Positions 1-9,396 of a DNA stretch of 64,000 bases are shown one piece after another; the stretch's first letter is position 1, and the number at the start of each line of letters is the position of its first letter. Under the pieces are notes generated by a model. The model searched no databases, had not been told where the DNA came from, and saw only the letters and a program-made list of their open reading frames with translations. Where the stretch lies: contig JAAYAW010000060.1 of assembly GCA_012719135.1 (NCBI GenBank), forward strand, positions 1 through 64,000, given 5' to 3'. Both the position numbers and the translations under genes were made by a program. This DNA comes from Chloroflexota bacterium (lineage in GTDB: Bacteria > Chloroflexota > Anaerolineae > UBA1429).

Positions 1-127
1 CGGCCCCACCCTGCATGGCCATCACCTTTGTGATCGACGCTGTCAGCGTGGTCTTGCCATGGTCCACGTGCCCGATGGTCCCCACGTTCACGTGAGGCTT
101 GTTGCGCTCAAAGACGACCTTTCCCAT
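1..127 (-). CDS. tuf: Elongation factor Tu, N-terminal fragment
   Basis: This is the first 42 codons of EF-Tu, the GTPase that brings aminoacyl-tRNA to the ribosome. The window edge cuts off the rest. The reading frame begins [20 protein letters not shown] and continues into the P-loop GHVDHGKTT, which is diagnostic of EF-Tu. The ATG is preceded by AAAGGAGAG at good spacing. The ORF track misses it because it is truncated. It lies downstream of fusA in the usual rpsL-rpsG-fusA-tuf order, but the 137-bp gap carries its own promoter, so it can be transcribed independently of the operon. Confidence 0.97.
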   Translation of the reverse strand, partial: MGKVVFERNKPHVNVGTIGHVDHGKTTLTASITKVMAMQGGA

Positions 128-210
128 GCAACTCTCCTTTCTCAGCCAAAGGCTCCGTCAGCAATGGCCTGCACACACGGAACCCGTATTCAGCAGGCGC
201 AAACGTTAAC

Positions 211-238
211 AGTATACGAGTCCATCCGCTATAGGCAA
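211..238 (-). promoter_or_regulatory. tuf promoter (-35 TTGCCT, 16 bp, -10 TATACT)
   Basis: Read on the minus strand in the fusA-tuf gap, TTGCCT and TATACT are separated by 16 bp and are followed by a leader of roughly 75 nt before the tuf ATG. The -10 plus its next base, TATACTG, is the same heptamer found at the rpoB, rpsL and mraZ promoters. A separate tuf promoter fits the need for EF-Tu in excess over EF-G. Confidence 0.7.
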
Positions 239-264
239 ATGCCCGTCTCTGTCACTGCTCGTCT

Positions 265-2364
265 CTACACCGTATCTTCGCCCAGGATCCTCCTGGATAC
301 CTCGTCTGGCACCCTCTGGTAGTAGTCGAACTCTAGCGTAAAGGACCCCCTGCCCTGCGTGCCTGAGCGCAGGTCTGTCGCATATCCAAAGGTCTCGGCC
401 AGCGGTATGTGCCCCCTAATGGCCTGCATACCGCCGATCCGGGGCTCCATGCCCTCAATCTCTCCGCGCCGCGCATTCAAGTCCCCGATCACGTCACCGA
501 GATTCTCTTCTGGAACCACTACCTCGATGCGCATGTACGGCTCCAATAGAACCGGGCTCGCCTCGCGTACCGCACGGTTAAAGGCCATTACGGCCGCGCT
601 CTGAACCGCACCCTCGGCACTCTGATCCTCTTCATAGCTCATGCTCATGAGCTCGACTTGGACGTCCACAAGCGGGTATCCAGCTAAGACTCCTCCCGCC
701 ATCGCCTCGTGCAGGGCTGACTCCATGTTCTTGAGGAATACCGGCGGTATCTTGTTGGGCCCCAGCCCATTGACGAAACGGAACTCTTGTCCCTTACCCA
801 GGGGCGAGATGCGCAGCTGAACGGTAGCGTGGAGTGTATGCGCGCCTCGCTGCGCCAGGAACTCCTCCTCGACCTCCACGGTTCGCGTCACCGTCTCACG
901 GTAGGCCACCTGCGGACGGCCCACCTTGGCCTGGACCCGAAACTCGCGTACGAGCCGCTCCACGAGGATTTCCAGATGTAGCTCGCCCATGCCTGAGATG
1001 ATGGTCTGACCAGAGTTCTCGTCGGTGCCCACGCGAAAAGTGGGATCTTCTTCGGTCAGCAGCCGGAGCGACTCGGCCATGCGCGCCTCGTCCGCTGCCG
1101 TTCGCGGCTCAATGGCCACGTAGATGACCGGTTCGGGAAAGCCGATGGATTCCAGAACCACGGGAGCAGCGGCGTCGCACAGGGTATCACCCGTAAAAGT
1201 GAACTTGAGTCCGCCCAGCGCGGCGATATCGCCAGCGGTGACGATGTCCACTTCTTCCCGCCGGTTGGCGTACATCTGAAGCGGCTTGCCGATTCGCTCT
1301 CTGCGCTCTTTTGTGGGGTTATAGGTCGAGGAGCTGGCGTGGAGTGTGCCAGAATAAACGCGGAAATAGGCCAATCTTCCGACAAAGGGGTCCGTCACGA
1401 TCTTGAACACCAGCGCGCAGAACGGCTCGCTGGGGTCCGAGTGACGCACCACCGGCTCTCCGCTGGTCGGATGCGAGCCCACAATGGAGGGCACGTCCAG
1501 CGGGGACGGAAGATAGTCTACAATGGCGTCCAGAACCGGCTGTACACCCCGGTTGCGCAGCGCCGCCCCGCATACCACGGGAACGACCTGATTGGCAAGC
1601 GTTGCTCTTCGCAGCGCTGCCCGCAACTCATCGGCGCCGATGTCCTCTCCGTCCAGATACTTGGCGAGCAAGACGTCATCCGTCTCGGCGATGCTCTCTA
1701 CCATGCTCTGGCGCTTGGCCTCTACCAGATCTTTGAGTTCGGGCGGCACACCCGTCGAAACGGGTTCTGCCCCCAACTCATCCTGGTACAGGTGGGCACG
1801 TCCCTCGACAAGATCGACGTACCCGGCAAAGGAGGATTCGGCTCCGATAGGCACCTGTATCGCCACAGGCACAGCTTCCAGGCGCTCGCGTATCATCTCG
1901 ATACTGCGCCAGAAGTCGGCTCCGGCCCTATCCATTTTGTTAATGAAACAGATTCGCGGAACGTGAAACCGATCCGCTTGCCGCCAGACCGTCTCGGACT
2001 GGGGCTCGACACCCTGCACAGCGTCGAAAATCACAACGCCTCCATCCAGCACCCTCAGACAGCGCTGAACCTCAGCCGTGAAGTCGATATGCCCGGGCGT
2101 ATCGATAATGTTAATGCGGTGATCCCGCCAAAAGCAGCTGACAGCTGCCGATACGATCGTTATGCCGCGCTCGCGTTCCTGCTCCATCCAATCGGTGACG
2201 GTCGTACCGTCATCGACGTTTCCCATCCGGTACGTCCTGCCCGTATAGAACAGAATGCGCTCGGTTGTGGTCGTCTTGCCGGCATCGATATGCGCAATGA
2301 TGCCGATGTTGCGAACGCGGTCCACTGCCTGGCCTGTCTCCACCGGTGACCCACCTTCTGCCAT
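265..2364 (-). CDS. fusA: Elongation factor G
   Basis: EF-G, the ribosomal translocase GTPase, 699 aa, which is the normal length. The G1 motif [12 protein letters not shown] lies at about residues 24-35, followed by the switch region ending in [13 protein letters not shown] (G3) and NKMD (G4). EF-G domains II-V fill the rest of the protein. The switch segment reads [13 protein letters not shown] rather than the commoner GEVHDGAATMDWM, a family variant and not a defect. The ATG is preceded by GGCGGAG. It lies 80 bp downstream of rpsG and is probably co-transcribed from the rpsL promoter. Confidence 0.98.
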   Translation of the reverse strand: MAEGGSPVETGQAVDRVRNIGIIAHIDAGKTTTTERILFYTGRTYRMGNVDDGTTVTDWMEQERERGITIVSAAVSCFWRDHRINIIDTPGHIDFTAEVQRCLRVLDGGVVIFDAVQGVEPQSETVWRQADRFHVPRICFINKMDRAGADFWRSIEMIRERLEAVPVAIQVPIGAESSFAGYVDLVEGRAHLYQDELGAEPVSTGVPPELKDLVEAKRQSMVESIAETDDVLLAKYLDGEDIGADELRAALRRATLANQVVPVVCGAALRNRGVQPVLDAIVDYLPSPLDVPSIVGSHPTSGEPVVRHSDPSEPFCALVFKIVTDPFVGRLAYFRVYSGTLHASSSTYNPTKERRERIGKPLQMYANRREEVDIVTAGDIAALGGLKFTFTGDTLCDAAAPVVLESIGFPEPVIYVAIEPRTAADEARMAESLRLLTEEDPTFRVGTDENSGQTIISGMGELHLEILVERLVREFRVQAKVGRPQVAYRETVTRTVEVEEEFLAQRGAHTLHATVQLRISPLGKGQEFRFVNGLGPNKIPPVFLKNMESALHEAMAGGVLAGYPLVDVQVELMSMSYEEDQSAEGAVQSAAVMAFNRAVREASPVLLEPYMRIEVVVPEENLGDVIGDLNARRGEIEGMEPRIGGMQAIRGHIPLAETFGYATDLRSGTQGRGSFTLEFDYYQRVPDEVSRRILGEDTV

Positions 2365-2444
2365 GCACTCCGCCCAAGGGAGCCTGATTCACTGCGCGAG
2401 CTGGAGACCGGAAAGACAGGAGCAAGCCGCGAGACTAGCCTACC

Positions 2445-2915
2445 CTACCAGCGATAGTGCGCAAAGGCCCGGTTGGCCTCCGCCATTCGATGGGTGTCCT
2501 CACGCCTCTTGACGGCGTTCCCAGTGTTCTGGGCGGCATCCATGAGCTCTGCAGCCAGCTTGTCGGAAAACGTCTTGCCAGGGCGGCTGCGCGCTGCATC
2601 CAAAAGCCACCGCATGGCCAGAGAGCTGCGGCGCGCCGGTGCCACTTCCACAGGCACCTGATAAGTCGCACCACCCACTCGCCGCGGCTTGACCTCGATC
2701 ACAGGGCCGGCGTTACGCATCGCCTGCTCGAACACTTCGAGAGGCTGACGCCCGGTCCGATCCTCGATAACATCCAGGGCATCGTACACCAATCGTGTGG
2801 CGGTGCTGCGCTTGCCCCGCTCCATCACCTTGCTGATGAAGGAAGCCAGCTCACTGCTTTCAAAGCGAACATCCGGACTCACCACTCTGCGAGCTGGCCG
2901 ATAGCGTCTCGGCAT
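2445..2915 (-). CDS. rpsG: 30S ribosomal protein S7
   Basis: S7 binds the 3' major domain of 16S rRNA, nucleates assembly of the 30S head and often represses its own operon. The ORF track gives 166 aa, but I start it at MPRRYRPARR, which gives the canonical 156 aa. This ATG follows a perfect AGGAGG seven bases upstream, while the longer start has no such site. The conserved core GGATYQVPVEV and the C-terminal KREDTHRMAEANRAFAHYRW are intact. It is 60 bp downstream of rpsL in the str operon. Confidence 0.97.
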   Translation of the reverse strand: MPRRYRPARRVVSPDVRFESSELASFISKVMERGKRSTATRLVYDALDVIEDRTGRQPLEVFEQAMRNAGPVIEVKPRRVGGATYQVPVEVAPARRSSLAMRWLLDAARSRPGKTFSDKLAAELMDAAQNTGNAVKRREDTHRMAEANRAFAHYRW

Positions 2916-2975
2916 TCCCGATCCTCCTAAGTGCAACCTATGCACGCGTTGCGGCGCGCCCAGAACAGCCGAGGC

Positions 2976-3392
2976 TTACTTGGGCCTCTTGGTGCCGTAC
3001 TGAGACCGTCCGCGAGCGCGACCTTCTACTCCTGAAGCGTCCAAGGCACCACGCACGATGTGGTACCGCACACCAGGCAGGTCACGTACCCTACCCCCCT
3101 TGACCAGGACCACCGAGTGCTCCTGCAGGTTGTGGCCCTCGCCGGGGATATAGGCCGTCACCTCAACACCGTTCGACAGGCGCACCCTGGCGATCTTGCG
3201 AAGCGCCGAGTTCGGCTTCTTGGGCGTCATGGTGCGCACCAGTGTGCACACACCACGCCGCTGCGGCGAGTTCGCCTTGGACTGTGTCATAACCCCACGC
3301 AACGAGTTATACGAATAACTCAGCGCTGGCGCCTTGCTCTTTTTCCCGGGCGTCTTGCGCCCTTTGCGTATCAACTGGTTGATGGTCGGCAC
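2976..3392 (-). CDS. rpsL: 30S ribosomal protein S12
   Basis: S12, the decoding-centre protein and classic streptomycin-resistance locus, 138 aa. It begins [13 protein letters not shown] and carries the loops [11 protein letters not shown] and [16 protein letters not shown] that contact the A site. The lysine in the KPNSALRK loop is the usual streptomycin-sensitive residue. The start codon is GTG, preceded by GGGGAGG. It is the first gene of the str operon and has its own near-consensus promoter, so it is transcriptionally separate from rpoB although only 130 bp away. Confidence 0.98.
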   Translation of the reverse strand: MPTINQLIRKGRKTPGKKSKAPALSYSYNSLRGVMTQSKANSPQRRGVCTLVRTMTPKKPNSALRKIARVRLSNGVEVTAYIPGEGHNLQEHSVVLVKGGRVRDLPGVRYHIVRGALDASGVEGRARGRSQYGTKRPK

Positions 3393-3440
3393 TTGATCCT
3401 CCCCGTACCCTCTCGAGCGTACCTCGACTCACGGTTTTTC

Positions 3441-3469
3441 AGTATAGCAGCGCCCCGTTACCCTGTCAA
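3441..3469 (-). promoter_or_regulatory. str operon promoter upstream of rpsL (TTGACA-17-TATACT)
   Basis: On the minus strand a perfect -35 TTGACA is followed after 17 bp by TATACT (then G), giving a leader of about 45 nt to the rpsL GTG. It is among the strongest-looking promoters in the window. It sits between rpoB and rpsL, where rpoC would normally be. Confidence 0.82.
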
Positions 3470-3522
3470 AGCGGCGCTCGGCTCACGATCTCTCGCTGCA
3501 GCCGGCCCCGCTATCGCCATCA

Positions 3523-6500
3523 TCACGACGAAGGCCCAAACCCAAGCCCGAATCCCAAGTTGGGCAGGATATCCACCGTCTCGCCACGCCCAAACTGCAT
3601 GCGCTCGCCGTCGGCGTTGGCCACCTCAACAGAGAGACCCAGCGCCTGCAACTCTTTCACCAGGACTCGGAAGGACTCTGGAATCCCAAAACCCTCAATC
3701 GGCTCACCCTTGACGATCGATTCATACGTCTTGACGCGCCCGGTGACGTCGTCAGACTTGATGGTGAGCATCTCCTGCAGGGTGTATGCGGCGCCGTAGG
3801 CCTCGAGCGCCCACACTTCCATCTCACCAAAGCGCTGGCCACCAAACTGCGCCTTACCGCCCAGAGGCTGCTGTGTCACCAGCGAGTAGGGTCCGGTGGA
3901 CCGAGCGTGCACCTTGTCCTGCACCAGGTGGGCCAGCTTGAGCATGTACACAACTCCCACCGTAACGGGCTGGTCAAAGGGATCGCCAGTCTTGCCATCA
4001 TAGAGAACGACCTTACCCGTAGTGGGCAAAGGCAGTCCCTTTGCACGACCGACCTCAACCGCTCTGCTGGAGACACCCGCCCGGTCGAGGCCGGCATCAT
4101 CATAGCCCAGATCGCGCAACCACAGGCGCAGACACACCTCACGCGCCATGTCGTCCTTTGCCTGGCGCTCATTCGGCCCCAAGCCCACGTTGTCATAGCT
4201 CAAGATGGAATCGGCGTCATAGGCCTGATCTTCGAGCCAGTGTGCGAGCCAGACTCGCCGTGAGCTCGTATGGTCGGCCAGCACGGCCTCGATCTCCTCG
4301 GCGTCCACACCTTTTCCGTAGAGGTACTCGCCCAGGTAGATATTGCGCGCTTCGGCATCATCACGCAGGGCCAGGGTGTCGATGCCGTTCTCCTCGAGAA
4401 ACGGCCAGGAGGCCTGCCCCAGTGCGAGCCAGGCACGATCGATCAACCAGGCACGGGCCAGTTCCGCAGCAATCTCATCTTCGCTTGCCCCATCGGAGGT
4501 CGGGGTGGACACCCTGAAGCCGAGTCGATCGGCAGCCCAGCCGAGGTGCGCCTCCAGAACCTGGCCGACGTTCATACGTCCAGGCACACCCAGCGGGTTC
4601 AGTATGATCTGAACGGGCGTGCCATCCTCGAGGAACGGCATGTCCTCGATCGGCACCACCTTGGACACCACGCCCTTGTTCCCGTGACGGCCAGCCATCT
4701 TGTCGCCCTCGGTCAGCTTGCGACGCTGCGCCACAGCAACGCGCACAGCACGCTCTACCCCGGCGGGCATCTCGCGGTTATCGTCGCGATCAAAGACCTT
4801 GACTTCGACGACCTTCCCCTCCTCGCCATGCGGCAGCCGCAGCGAGGAATCCCGCACGTCACGCGCCTTCTCTCCAAAGATCGCGCGAAGCAACTTCTCT
4901 TCGGGCGTCAGCTCGGTCTCTCCCTTGGGCGTGATCTTGCCAACGAGCACATCGTTGGCACGTACCTCGGCCCCCACGTAGATGATCCCCTCGTCGTCCA
5001 GGTTCTTTAGGACGTCGTCGCCCACGTTGGGGATATCCCGAGTGATCTCCTCGGCGCCCAGCTTGGTGTCGCGCGCCTCCACCTCGTGCTTCTCCAGATG
5101 GATCGAGGTGAACTTGTCGTGGCGCACCATCTCCTCACTGATCAGGATGGCGTCCTCAAAGTTGCCGCCCTCCCAGGACATAAAGGCACACAGCACGTTC
5201 TGGCCGAGCGCCAGTTCACCGTTCTCGGTGGACGAGTTGTCTGCGACCACCTGGCCGGGCAGAACATGATCGCCCTTGTTCACGATGGGATAGTGATCGA
5301 TGCAGGTGGACTGGTTGGACCGGTTGTACCGGCGCAACTCCAGCACCTCCTGACCTTCATCGCCCTCGATCACGATTCTGGACCCCGTCACACTGGTAAC
5401 GTCGCCCTCGATCGTGGCCGTGATGACCTGGCCAGAGTCCAGAGCGGCGCGGTACTCCATTCCCGTGCCCACCACCGGTGCCTCGGACGAGACAAGCGGC
5501 ACAGCCTGCCGCTGCATGTTCGAGCCCATCAAGGCACGGTTCGCGTCATCGTGTTCCAAGAAGGGGATCAATGCAGCGGATACGCCCACCACCTGCTTGG
5601 GGGAGACGTCCATATAGGACACGCGCTCAATCGATTCGATCAGGAATGTATCGTAGACTCGCGCAGATACCTGGTCTGTCTCGAACTGGCCCAAGGCGTC
5701 GATCGGTGAGTTGGCCTGGGCTACAACATACCGTTCCTCTTCATCTGCGGACAGGAACTCGACGCGCTCCGTCACATGGGGTCGGACGCGCCATTGCTCC
5801 TTCTCCATCTGCGCCATGCGCTCGGCCAGCTCTGGGCTGATTACAGCGCCAGACTCGGCCAGAACCTCGCCGGTGGTCTCATCCACAACGTTCTCGCGCA
5901 CGGTACGTCCCACCAGGCGCTCCGCCTCGTTTGGGCAGGTTCGGACAACCCGCCGGTACGGCGTCTCGATAAAGCCATACTCGTTCACTTCGGCAAAGGT
6001 AGCCAACCGGCCGATGAGACCGATATTGGGTCCCTCAGGCGTCTCGATCGGGCAGATACGCCCATAGTGCGAGTAGTGCACGTCACGCACGTCAAACCCG
6101 GCACGATCACGCTTGAGGCCGCCGGGCCCCAGCGCCGAGAGCGTGCGCTTGTGCGTCAGTTCATCAAGCGGGTTGGTCTGTTGCATGAACTGAGAGAGCT
6201 GGCTTCCGCCAAAAAACTCGCGCAAAACCGCCACTACGGGACGGACGTTGATCAGGGAGATGGGAGAGAGCTGATCTGGGTCGCGGATGCTCATTCGCTC
6301 GCGCACGACCCGCTCCATGCGCAGAAAACCGACCCGCAACTGGTTCTGGATCAACTCGCCGACCGTCTTAATCCGCCGGTTCCCCAGATGATCGATATCA
6401 TCGGCGTCCTCAATACCGTTGTTGACCTTGATGATCCGTGCCACGATGTGCACCAGATCCTTCTTGGTCAGGGTCCGGTGTGTCACCGGGATATCCAGTC

Positions 6501-7452
6501 CAAGCCGGCGGCTCAGCTTGTACCGCCCCACCCGCCCCAGATCGTACCTTCTGGGGCTAAACAGAAGCGTCTCGAGGTAGTTGCGCGCATTCTCAAGCGT
6601 AGCGGGATCGCCAGGCCGCATGCGGCGGTAGAACTCGGAGATCGCGTCCACGGCGTTCTTGGTCGAGTCATACCCGATGGTCGTACGCATGTACGAGCGG
6701 TCCGGCTCGTCATCTACGTCCTGAAACAGCGCCAACAACTCATCATCGGAGCCCTCAGAGATCGCCACGTCATCGATACCGTCAGAAACGGCCCCGAGAG
6801 CGCGCAAGAGGATGCTTACAGGGATCTTGCGCTTGCGGTCCACCTTTACGGACACAATATCCCTGCGGCTCGTGTCGAACTCTAGCCACGCCCCACGATC
6901 GGGGATCAACTTGGCCATGCACATCTGGCGCCCTGTTGCACGATCCTCGTCCAGGGTGAAATAGGCCCCCGGCGACCGGATCAACTGGCTCACCACCACG
7001 CGCTCGGCCCCGTTGATGATGAAAGTGGCATTCTCGGTCATGATCGGGAAATCGCCCATGTAGACATCCTGGACGATTGGCTGGTCGGTCTCGCGGTTAT
7101 AGAGCAGCACCTTCACGTACAGCGGCGCGGCGTACGTAGCCTCGCGCTCTCGGCACTCATCTTCGCTATAGGGCGGCGCCTCAAAGTGAAACTCGAGGTT
7201 GAACTCGCGATTCAGCTGCTCGTCGCTTCCCGGAAAGTGCATCTCCAGATTACGGTTAAAGCTGACGATGGGCGAGATCTCGCCAAACAACTCGCGCATG
7301 CCTTCGACGAGAAACCACCCGAAGGACTCTTGCTGAGCTTTGATGAGGTCAGGGATCTCGTGAACTTCGGGGATACGCGCATAGGACTTGCGTGACCGAG
7401 GCCTGCCGTTCATCGCCGCCTCGCTGCGCACTGACGCTGGAGAAATCGTCAT
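3523..7452 (-). CDS. rpoB: DNA-directed RNA polymerase subunit beta
   Basis: The beta subunit of RNA polymerase, 1309 aa. Landmarks in order are the N-terminal [15 protein letters not shown], the rifampicin-region core [24 protein letters not shown], the catalytic-side [15 protein letters not shown], and the C-terminal [25 protein letters not shown]. It is longer than usual because of an insertion of about 140 residues (listed separately) between [14 protein letters not shown] and [10 protein letters not shown]. The ATG at 7452 has AAGGAG ten bases upstream; a second in-frame ATG ([11 protein letters not shown]) is an alternative start. rpoC does not follow: the gene ends only 130 bp before rpsL and its own promoter. 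It is read from a strong promoter through a long, structured leader. Confidence 0.98.
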   Translation of the reverse strand: MTISPASVRSEAAMNGRPRSRKSYARIPEVHEIPDLIKAQQESFGWFLVEGMRELFGEISPIVSFNRNLEMHFPGSDEQLNREFNLEFHFEAPPYSEDECREREATYAAPLYVKVLLYNRETDQPIVQDVYMGDFPIMTENATFIINGAERVVVSQLIRSPGAYFTLDEDRATGRQMCMAKLIPDRGAWLEFDTSRRDIVSVKVDRKRKIPVSILLRALGAVSDGIDDVAISEGSDDELLALFQDVDDEPDRSYMRTTIGYDSTKNAVDAISEFYRRMRPGDPATLENARNYLETLLFSPRRYDLGRVGRYKLSRRLGLDIPVTHRTLTKKDLVHIVARIIKVNNGIEDADDIDHLGNRRIKTVGELIQNQLRVGFLRMERVVRERMSIRDPDQLSPISLINVRPVVAVLREFFGGSQLSQFMQQTNPLDELTHKRTLSALGPGGLKRDRAGFDVRDVHYSHYGRICPIETPEGPNIGLIGRLATFAEVNEYGFIETPYRRVVRTCPNEAERLVGRTVRENVVDETTGEVLAESGAVISPELAERMAQMEKEQWRVRPHVTERVEFLSADEEERYVVAQANSPIDALGQFETDQVSARVYDTFLIESIERVSYMDVSPKQVVGVSAALIPFLEHDDANRALMGSNMQRQAVPLVSSEAPVVGTGMEYRAALDSGQVITATIEGDVTSVTGSRIVIEGDEGQEVLELRRYNRSNQSTCIDHYPIVNKGDHVLPGQVVADNSSTENGELALGQNVLCAFMSWEGGNFEDAILISEEMVRHDKFTSIHLEKHEVEARDTKLGAEEITRDIPNVGDDVLKNLDDEGIIYVGAEVRANDVLVGKITPKGETELTPEEKLLRAIFGEKARDVRDSSLRLPHGEEGKVVEVKVFDRDDNREMPAGVERAVRVAVAQRRKLTEGDKMAGRHGNKGVVSKVVPIEDMPFLEDGTPVQIILNPLGVPGRMNVGQVLEAHLGWAADRLGFRVSTPTSDGASEDEIAAELARAWLIDRAWLALGQASWPFLEENGIDTLALRDDAEARNIYLGEYLYGKGVDAEEIEAVLADHTSSRRVWLAHWLEDQAYDADSILSYDNVGLGPNERQAKDDMAREVCLRLWLRDLGYDDAGLDRAGVSSRAVEVGRAKGLPLPTTGKVVLYDGKTGDPFDQPVTVGVVYMLKLAHLVQDKVHARSTGPYSLVTQQPLGGKAQFGGQRFGEMEVWALEAYGAAYTLQEMLTIKSDDVTGRVKTYESIVKGEPIEGFGIPESFRVLVKELQALGLSVEVANADGERMQFGRGETVDILPNLGFGLGFGPSS
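4024..4458 (-). other. Lineage-specific insertion in RpoB with three Trp-rich repeats
   Basis: This segment encodes RpoB residues of about 999-1143. The typical protein passes almost directly from a VFDGA-x-E-x-EI segment to a TxGK-x-x-LYDG segment; here about 140 residues intervene. Within them I see three imperfect copies of a short helical unit: [37 protein letters not shown] and [20 protein letters not shown]. The block is acidic, predicted helical and in frame, so it is a domain insertion and not a sequencing artefact. Its function is unknown. Confidence 0.7.
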
Positions 7453-7533
7453 GGATGTCGTACTCCTTGAGCAGAGCGGCTCCGGGGAGTCTCGCCCTAC
7501 GCTCCCATGGACTTGGATCGCCTACGCCGAAAT

Positions 7534-7586
7534 GGCAAGCCACAGACACACTCCGACAGTTCTGTCAGAGTGTACGTGTGCTTGCC
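7534..7586 (-). promoter_or_regulatory. Large hairpin in the rpoB leader RNA
   Basis: The two arms of the inner stem are 12 nt (ACACTCTGACAG / CTGTCGGAGTGT in the transcript), with one G-U pair and a 2-nt loop. Outside an internal loop, a second 7-bp stem GGCAAGC / GCTTGCC closes the structure. No U-run follows, so it is not a simple intrinsic terminator. It lies about 80 nt upstream of the rpoB start and directly after the stop of a 24-codon ORF. An RNase processing site or a translation-coupled switch is possible. Confidence 0.55.
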
Positions 7587-7661
7587 CTAATGAGAGGAAA
7601 AGTGGCCGTATGCGCAGAAACGGTCGTTGATGTGATGACCTCGCGTCCGCACTCGTGACAT
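7587..7661 (-). CDS. Possible 24-aa leader peptide upstream of rpoB
   Basis: A short ORF in the rpoB leader, too small for the ORF track. It starts with ATG about 26 nt after the predicted transcription start and begins MSRVRTRGHHINDR. It ends with TAG immediately before the first base of the 53-nt hairpin. The upstream sequence AGGTG is only a weak ribosome-binding site. The placement resembles leader-peptide arrangements in which ribosome position alters RNA folding, but there is no homology evidence and the ORF could be chance. Confidence 0.3.
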   Translation of the reverse strand: MSRVRTRGHHINDRFCAYGHFSSH

Positions 7662-7693
7662 GGGCACCTGTTCCCGTCAACTGGCGAACAGGC

Positions 7694-7721
7694 AGTATAC
7701 CACGCCTTGGGGCGCTGTCAA
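7694..7721 (-). promoter_or_regulatory. rpoB promoter (TTGACA-16-TATACT)
   Basis: A perfect TTGACA and TATACT(G) with a 16-bp spacer lie in the 336-bp gap between nrdR and rpoB, reading toward rpoB. The predicted start near base 7687 falls within an inverted repeat CTGTTC...GAACAG (7668-7691). The rest of the gap holds the short leader ORF and hairpin. Nothing else is recognisable in the nrdR-proximal 65 bp. Confidence 0.82.
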
Positions 7722-7788
7722 CTCGGCGGTTGTGCTCGCAAGCGTGCCCCGCCAACACGCCTCCTCAGCTATCAGCGCCAGGGCGACC

Positions 7789-8250
7789 TCAACCCTCTGC
7801 TGAGCGCCTGCCCATCAGGTCATCAACCTCGCGCTTGAGAGCCTCTAGATCGGAAAACGATCGGTAGACCGAAGCGAAGCGCACATAAGCTACTTCGTCC
7901 AGGTCGCGCAGCCGTTCAATGACCATCTCGCCGATGACGCGGCTCGGGACCTCCGCCTTGCCCAGATTGTACAGGTTGGTCTCCACCGCGCTGACGAGTT
8001 GATCGATAGCGTCCGAAGAGATCGGACGCTTGGTGCAAGCGTTCAGTATGCCATCGAAAAGCTTCTGGCGATCAAAGGGCTCCCGCCGCCCGTCGCGCTT
8101 GATCACGAGCAGATTCACCTTGGCGACCTGCTCATAGGTCGTAAAGCGCTGATTGCACCCCTGGCACTCTCGCCGGCGCCGAATCCCCTCGCCAACCTCG
8201 CGCGTGTCCAGGACCCGCGAATCCAGGCTGCCGCAATACGGGCACTTCAT
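7789..8250 (-). CDS. nrdR: Transcriptional repressor NrdR
   Basis: NrdR represses ribonucleotide reductase genes when dATP is high. The 153 aa show the N-terminal zinc ribbon (CPYCGS at the start, CQGCNQRFTTYE about 25 residues later), then an ATP-cone domain beginning VIKRDGRREPFDRQK. The length is typical. It begins 12 bp after ftsZ and is probably the last gene of the dcw transcript, which would couple dNTP control to division-gene expression. No NrdR-box target operon is visible in this window. Confidence 0.96.
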   Translation of the reverse strand: MKCPYCGSLDSRVLDTREVGEGIRRRRECQGCNQRFTTYEQVAKVNLLVIKRDGRREPFDRQKLFDGILNACTKRPISSDAIDQLVSAVETNLYNLGKAEVPSRVIGEMVIERLRDLDEVAYVRFASVYRSFSDLEALKREVDDLMGRRSAEG

Positions 8251-8262
8251 CAGGACACCCCT

Positions 8263-9369
8263 TTACTTCTTGCGCGCCTTGTGCCTCAGGAACGGGGGAA
8301 TATCCCAGTCATCGGCTTCAGTGTTCTGCGCAGGGAACTCTATGACCCGGCTCCTCGGCTTGGCCTCGGAAGTCTCCCGTGGCGAGCTTGCACGCAGCAC
8401 CGCTGCCGAGCGCGGCTGGCCGTCGAACCCGGTGGCGATCACGGTGATCTGAATGGAATCGGCCAGGGTCTGGTCCACGGCGGCGCCAAAGATGATGTTG
8501 GCATCCTGATCCACCATCTTGCGGATCACTTCTGCTGCCTCATTCACCTCGAACAGCGTCATGTTCGGGCTGCCCTTGATGTTAAAGAGTACGCCGCGCG
8601 CCCCATCGATACTGATATCGAGCAACTGGCTGTTCACAGCCTGCATCGCAGCATCCACGGCCCTGCGCTCGCCCTTGCCCTGCCCGATCGACATGAGCGC
8701 AGAGCCGCCGTTCCCCATGATCGAGCGAACATCGTTAAAGTCGACGTTTACCAGGCCTGTCCCGGTGATCAGGTCCGAAACGCCCTGGATGCCCTGGCGC
8801 AACAGGTCGTCGGCGGTCAGAAACGCATCCTTGATCGATGCGCGGGGATCGATGATCTGCAGTAGCCGGTCATTCGGGATGACAACCAGCGTATCGACCT
8901 TTTCCTTTAGCCTGGCGATGCCCTCCATCGCCGCGGACGCCCGTCTTCCGCCCTCAAAGCCGAACGGCCGGGTCACCACAGATACGGTCAGGGCGCCCAT
9001 CTCCTTGGCCAGGCCGGCAACAATCGGAGCCGCGCCGGTGCCGGTCCCACCGCCCATACCGGCCGTGACAAAGACCATATCGGCGCCGTCGAGCAACTCT
9101 TTGATGCCCTCTGCCGACTCTTCGGCCGCCTTCTCACCAAGCTTTGGATCGCCGCCGCACCCGAGGCCGCGGGTCACCTTCTCGCCCAGCCTGAGACGCA
9201 CCGGCGCCTGTGAGTTGGCCAGGGCCTGCCCATCGGTGTTCAGCGCGATGAACTCCACCCCACGTACGCCCACTTCGATCATGCGATCTACGGCGTTGGA
9301 TCCGCCCCCGCCAACGCCAACGACCTTGATCTCCGCATTGGTCCCCAGATCGAACCGCGAGTCAACCAT
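8263..9369 (-). CDS. ftsZ: Cell division protein FtsZ
   Basis: The tubulin-like GTPase that forms the Z ring, 368 aa. The N-terminal [16 protein letters not shown] and the tubulin signature [11 protein letters not shown] are present, as are the T7 loop region ([12 protein letters not shown]) and a flexible linker. The canonical C-terminal peptide [12 protein letters not shown] contacts FtsA. The start ATG has GGGGGAG just upstream. It follows ftsA by 27 bp in the usual ftsQ-ftsA-ftsZ order. Confidence 0.98.
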   Translation of the reverse strand: MVDSRFDLGTNAEIKVVGVGGGGSNAVDRMIEVGVRGVEFIALNTDGQALANSQAPVRLRLGEKVTRGLGCGGDPKLGEKAAEESAEGIKELLDGADMVFVTAGMGGGTGTGAAPIVAGLAKEMGALTVSVVTRPFGFEGGRRASAAMEGIARLKEKVDTLVVIPNDRLLQIIDPRASIKDAFLTADDLLRQGIQGVSDLITGTGLVNVDFNDVRSIMGNGGSALMSIGQGKGERRAVDAAMQAVNSQLLDISIDGARGVLFNIKGSPNMTLFEVNEAAEVIRKMVDQDANIIFGAAVDQTLADSIQITVIATGFDGQPRSAAVLRASSPRETSEAKPRSRVIEFPAQNTEADDWDIPPFLRHKARKK

Positions 9370-9396
9370 TCGCTCCCCCTATCCCTTGTTCACCCC

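Noticed and set aside
1339-2349. 336-aa plus-strand ORF opposite fusA
   Set aside because: Shadow of EF-G on the complementary strand; no ribosome-binding site and no recognisable domain, while fusA is fully conserved.
5776-6885. 369-aa plus-strand ORF opposite rpoB
   Set aside because: Antisense reading of conserved RpoB sequence; G+C-rich codon bias creates long open frames on the opposite strand.
7668-7691. CTGT...ACAG dyad near the rpoB start as an E. coli-type LexA box
   Set aside because: The half-sites are separated by 16 bases, not eight, and rpoB is not an SOS gene.
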